DNA of 10,160 bases from Methanobacteriota archaeon (GTDB lineage: Archaea; Halobacteriota; Methanosarcinia; Methanosarcinales; Methanosarcinaceae): NCBI GenBank assembly GCA_030837265.1, contig JAUPKV010000663.1, positions 1-10,160 on the forward strand, given 5' to 3'. This document shows positions 1-6,646 of this stretch, one piece after another. How positions within the stretch are numbered: the stretch's first letter is position 1; each line of letters starts with the position of its first letter. The notes below the pieces were generated by a model. It was not told the origin of the DNA and ran no database searches. It saw nothing but the letters and a program-made list of their open reading frames with translations. A program made the translations under genes and the position numbers.

Positions 1-2
1 TC

Positions 3-93
3 GTTTACCAATATTACTTTCCTCCTATTGGTGATCTGGTCAACAAGGGCTCAATTATAAGCCCCTGAATCTTTAGTTCAGGGGTAGTTGACC
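3..93 (+). mobile_element. Possible right end of an IS200/IS605 (IS1341-type, TnpB) element
   Basis: Seen: CCCCTGAA (62-69) and TTCAGGGG (77-84) form a perfect 8-bp stem around TCTTTAG. They are nested inside GGTCAAC (38-44) and GTTGACC (87-93). The layout AAGCCCC-stem-CTTTAG-stem-GGGG-TAGTTGAC is the one I associate with right ends of IS1341-type elements in archaea, where the same DNA encodes the 3' scaffold of the TnpB guide (omega) RNA. The frame opening at base 3 reads without stop to a TGA at 66-68 inside the hairpin and ends VNKGSIISP, loosely like the short hydrophilic tails of TnpB proteins (VNQEAPSF-type). If right, the transposase body lies off the left edge or has been lost. A simple transcription terminator is the main alternative. 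Confidence 0.4.
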
Positions 94-458
94 TAAGACT
101 AACTCACAAATCACTACTCCCTCTTCAATTAAATTGAAGAGCTTTTGATATTTCTCTTCGCTTTCCTAATATTTTTCTTCAACCTCTTTTTGGTCACTTA
201 TATTGAATCCAGAAATGTTTATGCATTCCTGTTCAGGTAAGGGAGAAAAAAACAATGAGATGTGTTCTATTTCCCACTTTAACTTCTATATTCTCTGGGC
301 TATTCGTAGAAATTACCCTCTGCACAATATTTCCAAGATGGGAAGGCAGTTTATTCTAAAATTCTGAGGATTATTGGTTTGTTTTATTCTTTCTGGTTCA
401 AAAGAAAATATCATGTTTAATTATAATTAGACCTTTATGTTAAGATATATATTTATAA
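94..458. other. AT-rich intergenic DNA with one palindrome and one weak small ORF
   Basis: No convincing gene is seen here. A perfect 10-bp inverted repeat with a one-base centre, CTCTTCAATT-A-AATTGAAGAG, lies at 121-141 and could be a regulator site or hairpin. A 34-codon reading frame runs from ATG 255 to TAA 359. It has AAGGGAG at 239-245, nine bases upstream, and a TATA-like CTTATATT near 197-204. The predicted peptide is hydrophobic with two Cys and no recognisable family. The promoter of the thioredoxin-like gene begins near 445. Confidence 0.5.
121..141. repeat. Perfect 21-base palindrome
   Basis: CTCTTCAATT is followed by a single A and then AATTGAAGAG, a perfect inverted repeat. It is followed by CTTTTGAT, so a weak hairpin terminator for leftover transcription from the putative IS end is possible. 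A dimeric regulator site is the other reading. Nothing in the sequence decides between them. Confidence 0.5.
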
Positions 459-474
459 GTGCGTATATATATAC
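445..474 (+). promoter_or_regulatory. TATA-box region for the thioredoxin-like gene
   Basis: Two AT-only blocks, ATATATATTTATA (445-457) and TATATATATA (464-473), lie upstream of the gene. With the usual archaeal spacing of about 25 bases from TATA centre to start point, transcription would begin around 475-495. That leaves the in-frame GTG at 459 untranscribed and supports ATG 519 as the translation start. Which block is used cannot be told from sequence alone. Confidence 0.45.
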
Positions 475-518
475 CAAATTCAGTATTTAGGGGGGATAAG
501 ATAATTAAATCTGGAGCA

Positions 519-1445
519 ATGAAGTCATTAATGCTAATTGCATTCTTAGGAATCATTGTAGTCGCATCGGTTGAGCCCATCGAAGGGCAGGATATAAATC
601 AGGGGGATAATGAGAATCAAATCAATGACGAACATATGATGCAACATATGGAAGAACATATGGGTAACCAAACTATGATGCAGCCTATAACCGGAAATCA
701 AACGATAATGCCCTGTATAATGGAAAATCAAACTTTAATGTTCCCTGTTATAATGGGAAATCAAACAATAATGATGCCCTTTATAATGTTACCTGTTACA
801 ACGGGAAATCAAACAATGACTATACCTTTTATGATGATGCCCGTTATGTTGGAAAATCAAACAATGATACCCTTTGTGATTGAGAAACAAACAATGACGA
901 TGCCCTTTATGATAGGGAATCAAACAATGATAATGCCCTTTACGATAGGGAATCAAACAATGATGATGCCCTTTATAATGGAAAATCAAACAATTATTTC
1001 CGCGGCGATGGGCTCTCAGGGAATTTCGGAGAAAAGTGCCGTTCTAGAAGTAACCCATCTAGAGCAGATAAACACATCCCTTCAAAAAAGCCCGGTTTTT
1101 CTTAGAATCGGAGCTAAATGGTGCCCACATTGCCAATCAATGAAACCCATCATTGAAAAGATGGCTGCAGAATACACAGGAAATGCTACGATAGCAGCAA
1201 TTGATGTGGATCAGAGTCCTGAACTTGTAGATTTTTTTGGAGTAGAAATGATCCCGGATTCCTGTGTGATAGTTGGTATTGAAAATGGAAAATATGTCTA
1301 CATGCAAGAGAACGGAACCGTCAGCACGGACAGATCCCAGGCGAGGTACGTTGGACTAAATGAAATTACTGGTCCTAATGAAGAAACGTTTAAAAAAGTT
1401 CTGGACCTTGCCGTTCTTCAGAAGGTAAATAATAAATCCAAATAA
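519..1445 (+). CDS. Secreted thioredoxin-fold protein with Met-rich NQT repeats
   Basis: Seen: 308 residues from ATG 519. Residues 1-24 form a signal peptide (hydrophobic 4-18, likely cut after VEPIEG). A His/Met cluster follows (H39, H43, H47 with M40, M41, M44, M48). Residues 50-160 hold ten units of the type [G/E]NQT[M/I]..PF.M, nine with NQT and one with KQT, starting 10-16 residues apart; about 28 Met lie in residues 40-160. Residues 174-300 are a thioredoxin fold with WCPHC (Cys202, Cys205) and a likely cis-Pro at Pro246. Further sequons lie at N185, N222, N265 and N305. Known: CPHC is the active site of oxidising DsbA-type proteins. Inferred: an extracytoplasmic disulfide enzyme whose N-terminal arm is glycosylated and may bind copper or act as a Met oxidation sink. 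An upstream in-frame GTG (459) exists but lies inside the TATA region. No strong SD is seen: GGAG is only 2 bases from ATG 519 and 14 from the alternative ATG 531. No paired partner gene is visible. Confidence 0.85.
   Translation: MKSLMLIAFLGIIVVASVEPIEGQDINQGDNENQINDEHMMQHMEEHMGNQTMMQPITGNQTIMPCIMENQTLMFPVIMGNQTIMMPFIMLPVTTGNQTMTIPFMMMPVMLENQTMIPFVIEKQTMTMPFMIGNQTMIMPFTIGNQTMMMPFIMENQTIISAAMGSQGISEKSAVLEVTHLEQINTSLQKSPVFLRIGAKWCPHCQSMKPIIEKMAAEYTGNATIAAIDVDQSPELVDFFGVEMIPDSCVIVGIENGKYVYMQENGTVSTDRSQARYVGLNEITGPNEETFKKVLDLAVLQKVNNKSK
660..998 (+). repeat. Coding tandem repeats of the NQT/Met-rich region
   Basis: Ten in-frame units, each carrying AATCAAACAATGA or a variant, encode the NQT-Met-Pro-Phe pattern. 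The last three or four units (about 915-998) are the most alike, 33 bases apart and nearly identical over GGAATCAAACAATGAT and ATGCCCTTTA. Earlier units have drifted in length (30, 33 and 48 bases). The gradient suggests recent copy-number growth at the 3' end. The sequons are kept in all units but one (KQT near 885). Confidence 0.85.
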
Positions 1446-1502
1446 GTGAACGCATGTAACTGAAAGATTTAATCCTTATTTACCCATAGGACTTTCTTCA
1501 CA

Positions 1503-1526
1503 TTTTTATACTCAATATTTATTTAA
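1503..1526 (+). promoter_or_regulatory. Likely promoter of the mscS gene
   Basis: TTTTTATA (1503-1510) and TATTTATTTA (1515-1524) are TATA-like blocks 30-40 bases before the first start codons. A start point near 1530-1550 would give a leaderless or very short-leader mRNA, which fits the lack of a Shine-Dalgarno sequence in front of the gene. Confidence 0.35.
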
Positions 1527-1541
1527 AGCTTCTTGCCGAAG

Positions 1542-2630
1542 ATGCAGAGCATGGAAACCCCCAAAATCGCAACTTCTTTTACAGCAAATATAGCTATTGT
1601 TGATACAGGACTGGAGAAGGCATTTTCCTGGTTTTCAGCGAATCTGGGTAATATTTTATTCATAATTATTATTGGCGTGGGCACTACTCTTATAGCACGA
1701 AATGTGAACCGCCTGATGGATAGTTATTTTAAAAAAGCAAGCAGTCGGCTGCATATGGATGTAACTTCATTTAGGATGTTCAGGCATATTGTAGTCGCTT
1801 TGATCTATTTTTTAGGGATCGTCATTGCTATATTCAGCATCCCTGATCTGCGCAGCCTCTCAGTTGCCCTCTTCACCGGGGCAGGAATTGCAGGTGTCGT
1901 AATCGGTTTTGCTGCCCAGAGCACTCTGAGCAATATAATTGCAGGAATATCTCTTGCCCTGTTTCAACCTTTCAGGGTAGGAGATAGGTTGAACATAATG
2001 AACGAATATGGAAAAGTTGCTGACCTTAACCTCAGGCATACTGTTCTCATAACCTGGGACAACAGACGCCTTATCATCCCAAACTCCGTCATCAGCAATG
2101 AAGCAATTATCAACTGGACTATAGAAGATCCTGCAGTAATCTGGCCTATAGATGTTGGAATAAGTTATGATGCCAATATCGACAAAGCAAGAAGGATCAT
2201 GATTGAGGAGGCCAGAAAACATCCCAACGTCATGCCCCCCCATGAAATGAAATACAGCGTAGTAAGGCCCAGTATACTCAAATCAGACATCCTTAAGATG
2301 AAATTTCTTGACTCACCCGTGTTAAATGCCGTAGATCCCGATTTCAGGGAAAGGGGAGAAGTTAAAGTTAATGTCACAGAGTTGGGAGAATTCGCCGTAA
2401 ATCTCCGCCTGCTGGTATGGTTTAAGGATAGGAGTGTCGCATACGGCTCCGGATGTGAAATCAGAGAAGCTATTAAAAAGCGCTTCGATAAAGAAGGTAT
2501 AGAGATCCCGTATCCTTACAGGACTATAATATTCAAAAGTGATAATGATAAAGGGAAAAAAGGAGATGAGAAATTAGCCGCAACAGAAGGAAATAAATCT
2601 GAAATTGATTTTATAAAAGCTAGAATTTAA
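1542..2630 (+). CDS. mscS: Small-conductance mechanosensitive ion channel, MscS family
   Basis: Membrane channel that opens when the bilayer is stretched and releases solutes on hypo-osmotic shock. Seen, in 362 residues from ATG 1542: membrane segments at about 35-52 and 82-101. Then comes the pore-lining TM3 with its Gly/Ala-rich face, GAGIAGVVIGFAAQSTLSN (113-131), and the family's F.PFRVGDR turn (141-149). The beta domain carries WDNRRLIIPNS.I...IINW (172-192), the typical MscS box. The cytoplasmic alpha/beta vestibule fills 200-330 and a charged Lys-rich tail ends the protein. Length and layout fit E. coli MscS plus a longer tail. The start is uncertain: TTG 1533, ATG 1542 and ATG 1551 are all in frame with no clear SD; ATG 1542 is a compromise. 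The gene stands alone and converges on paaK with 15 bases between stops. Confidence 0.9.
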   Translation: MQSMETPKIATSFTANIAIVDTGLEKAFSWFSANLGNILFIIIIGVGTTLIARNVNRLMDSYFKKASSRLHMDVTSFRMFRHIVVALIYFLGIVIAIFSIPDLRSLSVALFTGAGIAGVVIGFAAQSTLSNIIAGISLALFQPFRVGDRLNIMNEYGKVADLNLRHTVLITWDNRRLIIPNSVISNEAIINWTIEDPAVIWPIDVGISYDANIDKARRIMIEEARKHPNVMPPHEMKYSVVRPSILKSDILKMKFLDSPVLNAVDPDFRERGEVKVNVTELGEFAVNLRLLVWFKDRSVAYGSGCEIREAIKKRFDKEGIEIPYPYRTIIFKSDNDKGKKGDEKLAATEGNKSEIDFIKARI

Positions 2631-2645
2631 TTATTTCTGTTATTT

Positions 2646-2687
2646 TCAAAGCTCCCTTTGATCAATTACTCTTTTTGTCTTTTTCTC
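2646..2687 (+). terminator. Terminator-like hairpin and T tracts for mscS
   Basis: TCAAAG (2646-2651) and CTTTGA (2656-2661) form a 6-bp hairpin. Two T runs follow, CTTTTTG and CTTTTTC (2671-2685). Oligo-T tracts are the core of archaeal intrinsic termination. The element sits entirely within the antisense of the paaK 3' end, so one stretch serves both genes. Confidence 0.4.
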
Positions 2688-3953
2688 GCTGCGGGGAAGT
2701 CCTCCTATTTTTACGCTCATTACGTCGACTGTTACTCCTACGAAATCCTTAAAAGCTTTTACAAGAGCCTTTTCAGTTTTCGCTTTTTTCACAGGGTCCT
2801 CCGCTTCTTCTATTTCGACCTTGAAAGTCATGTTGTCCCTGCCTTCACTCCGGGTAAGCAGAATCTGGTACTCACTACTTACCCCCGGTACTTTGTGGAT
2901 AACATCTTCGATCTGGCCGGGATAGATGTTTACACCTTTGAATTTTATGCGGTCGTCCGATCTGCCCAGGATCCTATCGATTCTCGGGAACGGACATCCG
3001 CATTTGCAGGAGCCGGGGATTATCCGCGTCAGATCCCGTGTTCTGTAACGGATAAGAGGGGCTCCTTCCTTTGTAAGAGTAGTAATTACAAGCTCCCCGA
3101 GTGTGCCATCCGGCAGCTGCTCGCCTGTAATGGGATCTATAATCTCAAAGAGCAGATGATCGGACCAGTAGTGCATTCCTTCATGGTAAGAACAATCAAG
3201 AGCAATGCCAGGCCCGTAGATTTCCGTCAGTCCGTAGATATCAAAAGTCTCTATACCCAGCTCAGTCTCGATCCTGCTGCGCATTTTTTCGCTCCAGCGC
3301 TCCGAACCGATCACTCCTACCTTGAGATGTATCTGGTCTTTAAGTCCTCGCTTTTGAATTTCTTCAGCAAGCAAAAGTGCATAGGAAGAAGTACTGGCAA
3401 GTGCTGTTGATTTCAGGTCAATAAGCATTTCTAACTGTTTTTCTGTGTTGCCCGGACCTGTAGGAATAGACATTGCTCCCAGACGTTCCGCTCCTAGCTG
3501 AAACCCGATTCCTGCCGTCCATAGTCCATACCCGGGAGTGATTTGGATCCGGTCCTGATAGGAAAGTCCTGCCATCATATAGCAGCGCATCATCATCAAA
3601 GCCCAGATATCCACATCTTTACGTGTGTAAGGGATGATTATAGGTTTTCCTGTAGTTCCGGACGAGGAATGAATCCTTATTACTTCGTTTTCGGACACAG
3701 CCTTCAAACCAAGAGGATAGGCATCCCGGAGTTCTTCTTTATACGTAAAAGGAAGAAAGTTCAGGTCTAAAATAGACTCTATTTTCTCGATGTCCACATT
3801 CGCTTCCCTGAACTTCTTCTGATAAAAGAGACTGCTTTCAGCAACATGTTTCAGGATTTCCTTCAGCTTTGCATTAGTATCTTCTTCCGAAATATCGGGA
3901 TTGTAGAGCTGGACAGCAGGGTCAAGCTCAGACTCAGAGGATGCGTCATACAT
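2646..3953 (-). CDS. paaK: Phenylacetate-CoA ligase-like aryl-acid CoA ligase (AMP-forming)
   Basis: Adenylate-forming enzyme of the PaaK family: aryl acetate + ATP + CoA gives aryl acetyl-CoA + AMP + PPi. Seen, in 435 residues: the P-loop-like SSSGTTGKP (96-104), the adenylate-binding YGLTE (240-244), YRTRD (303-307), a Cys trio CKCGC (316-320), GR.DD.IKFKGVNIYP (330-345) leading into the C-terminal lid, and a catalytic-Lys type tail LPRSEKKTKRVID (419-431). The length is typical of the family. The start ATG 3953 is backed by GGTGA (3960-3964) six bases upstream. It lies 51 bases after iorB in the same direction, so co-transcription is likely. With IorAB it points to indoleacetate, phenylacetate or 4-hydroxyphenylacetate as substrates; the exact one cannot be read from sequence. 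Confidence 0.88.
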   Translation of the reverse strand: MYDASSESELDPAVQLYNPDISEEDTNAKLKEILKHVAESSLFYQKKFREANVDIEKIESILDLNFLPFTYKEELRDAYPLGLKAVSENEVIRIHSSSGTTGKPIIIPYTRKDVDIWALMMMRCYMMAGLSYQDRIQITPGYGLWTAGIGFQLGAERLGAMSIPTGPGNTEKQLEMLIDLKSTALASTSSYALLLAEEIQKRGLKDQIHLKVGVIGSERWSEKMRSRIETELGIETFDIYGLTEIYGPGIALDCSYHEGMHYWSDHLLFEIIDPITGEQLPDGTLGELVITTLTKEGAPLIRYRTRDLTRIIPGSCKCGCPFPRIDRILGRSDDRIKFKGVNIYPGQIEDVIHKVPGVSSEYQILLTRSEGRDNMTFKVEIEEAEDPVKKAKTEKALVKAFKDFVGVTVDVMSVKIGGLPRSEKKTKRVIDQREL

Positions 3954-4004
3954 AATTTTTCACCTTTGAATAAGACTCATTTATTTCTTTCAACTTCGTT
4001 TAGT

Positions 4005-4613
4005 TTATTCAGCTCCGCCGGATTTGATACTTGAACCCCATCTCACTGCGCTTTCGAATACTGCTCTGTTTACAGCTCTGTGTTTCTCGGGTATTTCTGT
4101 ATCCATAGCTATCTGAAGAGATTTCTCGAAAATAGGCAATACATCTAATCCTTGAGCCGCTCCGATCATTGCGATATTTGTAGCCCGAAATGTGCCTGCT
4201 TCCTCAGCAAGTTTAGTAAAATCAAAGCACTGAATATCAGGGCAATGTGTCTTCAAGAAAGAGAGCAAAGCCTTCGGATCATATTCCGGACTTCCTGGAG
4301 GCCTGGATGCAGGCGGGATAGCATGAGTATTTACCAATATCTTCCCACCTTTTTTGAGGAAAGGTAGGTTTCTTACGGTTTCGGCAGGCTCAAAGCCTAA
4401 CAGCAGGTCTGCCTGCCCGACCGGAATAAGAGATCCGTAAGTCTCTTCTCCTATCCTGATATGACTGCTTACTGAACCTTCTCTCTGGGACATGCCTATG
4501 GTTTCAGCAGTGCTTACATGAAAACCGGCTTTTACCGCAGCAAAAGCAAGTATACGGGAAGCAAGCACAACCCCTTGCCCGCCAACTCCTGCAATCAAAA
4601 TGTCATACTTCAC
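4005..4613 (-). CDS. iorB: Indolepyruvate ferredoxin oxidoreductase, beta subunit
   Basis: Small subunit of the cytoplasmic enzyme that oxidatively decarboxylates aryl pyruvates: aryl pyruvate + CoA + oxidised ferredoxin gives aryl acetyl-CoA + CO2 + reduced ferredoxin. The reaction is reversible in methanogens. Seen, in 202 residues: the gamma-domain fold of 2-oxoacid oxidoreductases, with the Gly-rich GVGGQGVVLASRIL (9-22), ETIGMSQREGSVSSH (37-51), the Gly-rich phase GQADLLLGFEPAE (66-78), and NIAMIGAA (146-153). Length is normal. Translation begins at GTG 4613, with AGGAGGT (4620-4626) six bases ahead overlapping the iorA stop codon. Only four bases separate the genes, so translation is probably coupled to iorA. 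Confidence 0.95.
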   Translation of the reverse strand: MKYDILIAGVGGQGVVLASRILAFAAVKAGFHVSTAETIGMSQREGSVSSHIRIGEETYGSLIPVGQADLLLGFEPAETVRNLPFLKKGGKILVNTHAIPPASRPPGSPEYDPKALLSFLKTHCPDIQCFDFTKLAEEAGTFRATNIAMIGAAQGLDVLPIFEKSLQIAMDTEIPEKHRAVNRAVFESAVRWGSSIKSGGAE

Positions 4614-4617
4614 AGCC

Positions 4618-6489
4618 TTACCTCCTGCATTTTATCTCCCGGATCGCTCCCGACGGACAGATTTGAGCACAGAGCCCGCAACCGCTGCAGCTGTCCTGTA
4701 TAAGAGCCTTATCCTCCCCGGGAGGAAGGAAAAGAGCCGGACAGCCAAGCTGTTTGATGCAAAAACTACAGCCAGTACAGCTCTCACGGTTTATTTCGTA
4801 ACGTATGCCGGATTTTATTATTCCGGCACATTTTCCTTTAAAGACGACAACCGAAGGGCCTTTAAAACTCATAGCTTCCTTTGCGGCTTCCATGCAGCTT
4901 TCCAGGGTATTTTCCAGCTTATCAATCTCCACTACTCTTACAAATTCTACTCCACAGCTCCGGACTACTTCAGCAATATCAATAGCTTTCGAAACATTTC
5001 CGAGCACCGTTAAGCCTATGCCAGGATGCGGCTGATGCCCTGTCATTGCAGTTGTGCGGTTGTCCAGAACTGCCAGTGTGATATCGGCGCAATTGTAAAC
5101 CGCATTTATTACGGCAGGGATGCCTGAATGGAAGAAGGTTGAATCCCCAATAAAAGCTACATGTTTTGATCCCGGATTTGTGCGAAAGAGTCCCCCTGCC
5201 ATACTTATCCCAGCACCCATGCAGAGGCATGTGTCTACCATATTTAGCGGGTGGGCATTTCCAAGGGTATAGCAACCGATATCCCCGGAGAAAATAGTAT
5301 CAGCTCCCCGTTCTTTTTTAAACTGTTTTGCTACTTGCTTAAAAGCGTAAAAAACAGTTCTGTGCATGCAGCCTGCACAGAGGGTTGGAGCCCGAATCGG
5401 GAGAGGCGGGAGTTCATCTCTTGAAACGGCCGAAAGTGCATGGGAAAGTCGCGGAGTTTCGCCAATTTTCAAAAGAGTATTATTGATGCCATTAATAACG
5501 ATATCAACGTTATACTCTCCGCTAATAGGGAAAATACCGTTCTTCTTCCCGTAAACATTAATTGGCAATTTCGCTTTTCCAATAAGCTGAAGCATCTGCT
5601 CTTCAAGGTAGGGGTCCAGTTCTTCGACTACTATAAGGCTATCAATTTCTGAAAGAAAAGAGAGGGCTGTCTTTTCCGGGAAAGGATAAACTGTCATAAC
5701 CCTGAAGAGCTTGAAAATGTCTTCAAAATTCGCAATTGACTCTTTTACGTATAGCGCTGCGACCCCTGAGGCAACAATCCCAATTCTTCCTTCACCTGAC
5801 ACTGAATTATAGGAAAGGCTTGAAAAACGTTCCGAAAGCTGCAGCTGTACATTTTCAAGCCAGGGATGCCGTTCAGCAGTAAGCCTGGGAAAAATAGTCC
5901 ATCGCCTGTCTTTCACAAAGCCCTCAAACGTGGTTTCAACCGGAACCGGCGCTTCGGCATTGATTATAATATCTCCGCAGCTGTGAGAGACTCTTGTGGT
6001 GGTCCTGAGAATTACAGGAATTTCGAATTCATGAGATATTTCAAAAGCCAGTTTCGTCAGCTCGTAGGCTTCCTGAGGAGTTGCCGGGTCAAGGACAGGG
6101 ATATTTAAAAGGTGCCCGAAGGCCCTGGTGTCCTGTTCGGTCTGGGAAGAATGGGGACCCGGATCATCGGCAACAAGCAGTACAAGAGCCCCTTTAACTC
6201 CAATGTAGCTCAAGCTCATGAGGGGATCGGATGCAACATTCAGCCCGACCTGTTTCATCGTCACAAGCGCTTTTGCCCCTGAGTAAGCTGCTCCGACAGC
6301 AGTTTCAAGTGCAACTTTTTCATTGCTGGACCATTCGGTATAGATTCCGCACTTTTCAGCATACCGGGCTATTGTCTCCAGGGCTTCGGTTGAGGGAGTG
6401 CCCGGATATCCCGTAACAATCTGCACCCCGGCTTCTATAGCTGCAAATGCTATGGCTTCATTACCCATTAGCAGTTTTTTGTCAGTCAA
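4618..6489 (-). CDS. iorA: Indolepyruvate ferredoxin oxidoreductase, alpha subunit
   Basis: Large catalytic subunit holding thiamine pyrophosphate and two iron-sulfur clusters. Seen, in 623 residues: an N-terminal pyrimidine-binding domain (LLMGNEAIAFAAIEAG, TGYPGTPSTEALE), conserved TMKQVGLNVASDPL (77-90), a middle transketolase-C-like domain, and CAGCMHR (371-377). The TPP/Mg site runs from SGDIGCYTLG (401-410) through GDSTFFHSGI to LDNRTTAMTG (475-484). The C-terminal ferredoxin domain has cluster ligands C571, C574, C577, C583 and C601, C604, C607, C611. All expected residues are present and the length is typical. It starts at TTG 6489, which gives the family's usual M-x-x-KKLLMGNEA opening; the alternative ATG 6468 would trim into that motif. 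First gene of the iorA-iorB-paaK cluster. Confidence 0.95.
   Translation of the reverse strand: MTDKKLLMGNEAIAFAAIEAGVQIVTGYPGTPSTEALETIARYAEKCGIYTEWSSNEKVALETAVGAAYSGAKALVTMKQVGLNVASDPLMSLSYIGVKGALVLLVADDPGPHSSQTEQDTRAFGHLLNIPVLDPATPQEAYELTKLAFEISHEFEIPVILRTTTRVSHSCGDIIINAEAPVPVETTFEGFVKDRRWTIFPRLTAERHPWLENVQLQLSERFSSLSYNSVSGEGRIGIVASGVAALYVKESIANFEDIFKLFRVMTVYPFPEKTALSFLSEIDSLIVVEELDPYLEEQMLQLIGKAKLPINVYGKKNGIFPISGEYNVDIVINGINNTLLKIGETPRLSHALSAVSRDELPPLPIRAPTLCAGCMHRTVFYAFKQVAKQFKKERGADTIFSGDIGCYTLGNAHPLNMVDTCLCMGAGISMAGGLFRTNPGSKHVAFIGDSTFFHSGIPAVINAVYNCADITLAVLDNRTTAMTGHQPHPGIGLTVLGNVSKAIDIAEVVRSCGVEFVRVVEIDKLENTLESCMEAAKEAMSFKGPSVVVFKGKCAGIIKSGIRYEINRESCTGCSFCIKQLGCPALFLPPGEDKALIQDSCSGCGLCAQICPSGAIREIKCRR
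4620..4626 (-). promoter_or_regulatory. Strong Shine-Dalgarno site for iorB
   Basis: Reading on the minus strand, AGGAGGT lies in the last codons and stop of iorA and six bases before GTG 4613. It fixes the GTG as the start, in preference to any internal ATG, and explains how the two subunits can be made in matched amounts. Confidence 0.75.
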
Positions 6490-6635
6490 ATGAGCTCATC
6501 TCGAATTGTGGTATTAAATCGGGTATTAAACCGTAGTATTATTATCTCGAATTCTAGGTAATATTATTGATTTAATGGACCTGATAAGCCTGAATAAATA
6601 AAATAAGGCTGGAGGGGACATTGCTATTTGGTAAT

Positions 6636-6644
6636 CTTATAAAG
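6636..6644 (-). promoter_or_regulatory. TATA-like box for the iorA-iorB-paaK cluster
   Basis: On the minus strand this reads CTTTATAAG, close to the archaeal TTTAWATA consensus. A start point near 6612-6616 would give a leader of about 125 bases. The 15-bp tandem repeats begin two bases upstream of it in the direction of transcription, the position where an archaeal activator would contact TBP/TFB. A weaker AT box nearer the gene (AATAATATTA, about 6559-6568) is an alternative. Confidence 0.45.
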
Positions 6645-6646
6645 AC

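Noticed and set aside
459..518. GTG 459 as the start of the thioredoxin-like gene
   Set aside because: It lies within the AT-rich TATA region and would add 20 polar residues before an otherwise standard signal peptide beginning at ATG 519.
789..989. His-rich minus-strand frame across the repeat array
   Set aside because: It is the mirror of the NQT/Met codons (ATG/CAT and AAT-CAA give His and Leu/Ile on the other strand); no start signals of its own.
2658..3410. 250-codon plus-strand frame opposite paaK
   Set aside because: It overlaps a fully motif-supported gene, has no recognisable domain and is a by-product of paaK codon bias.
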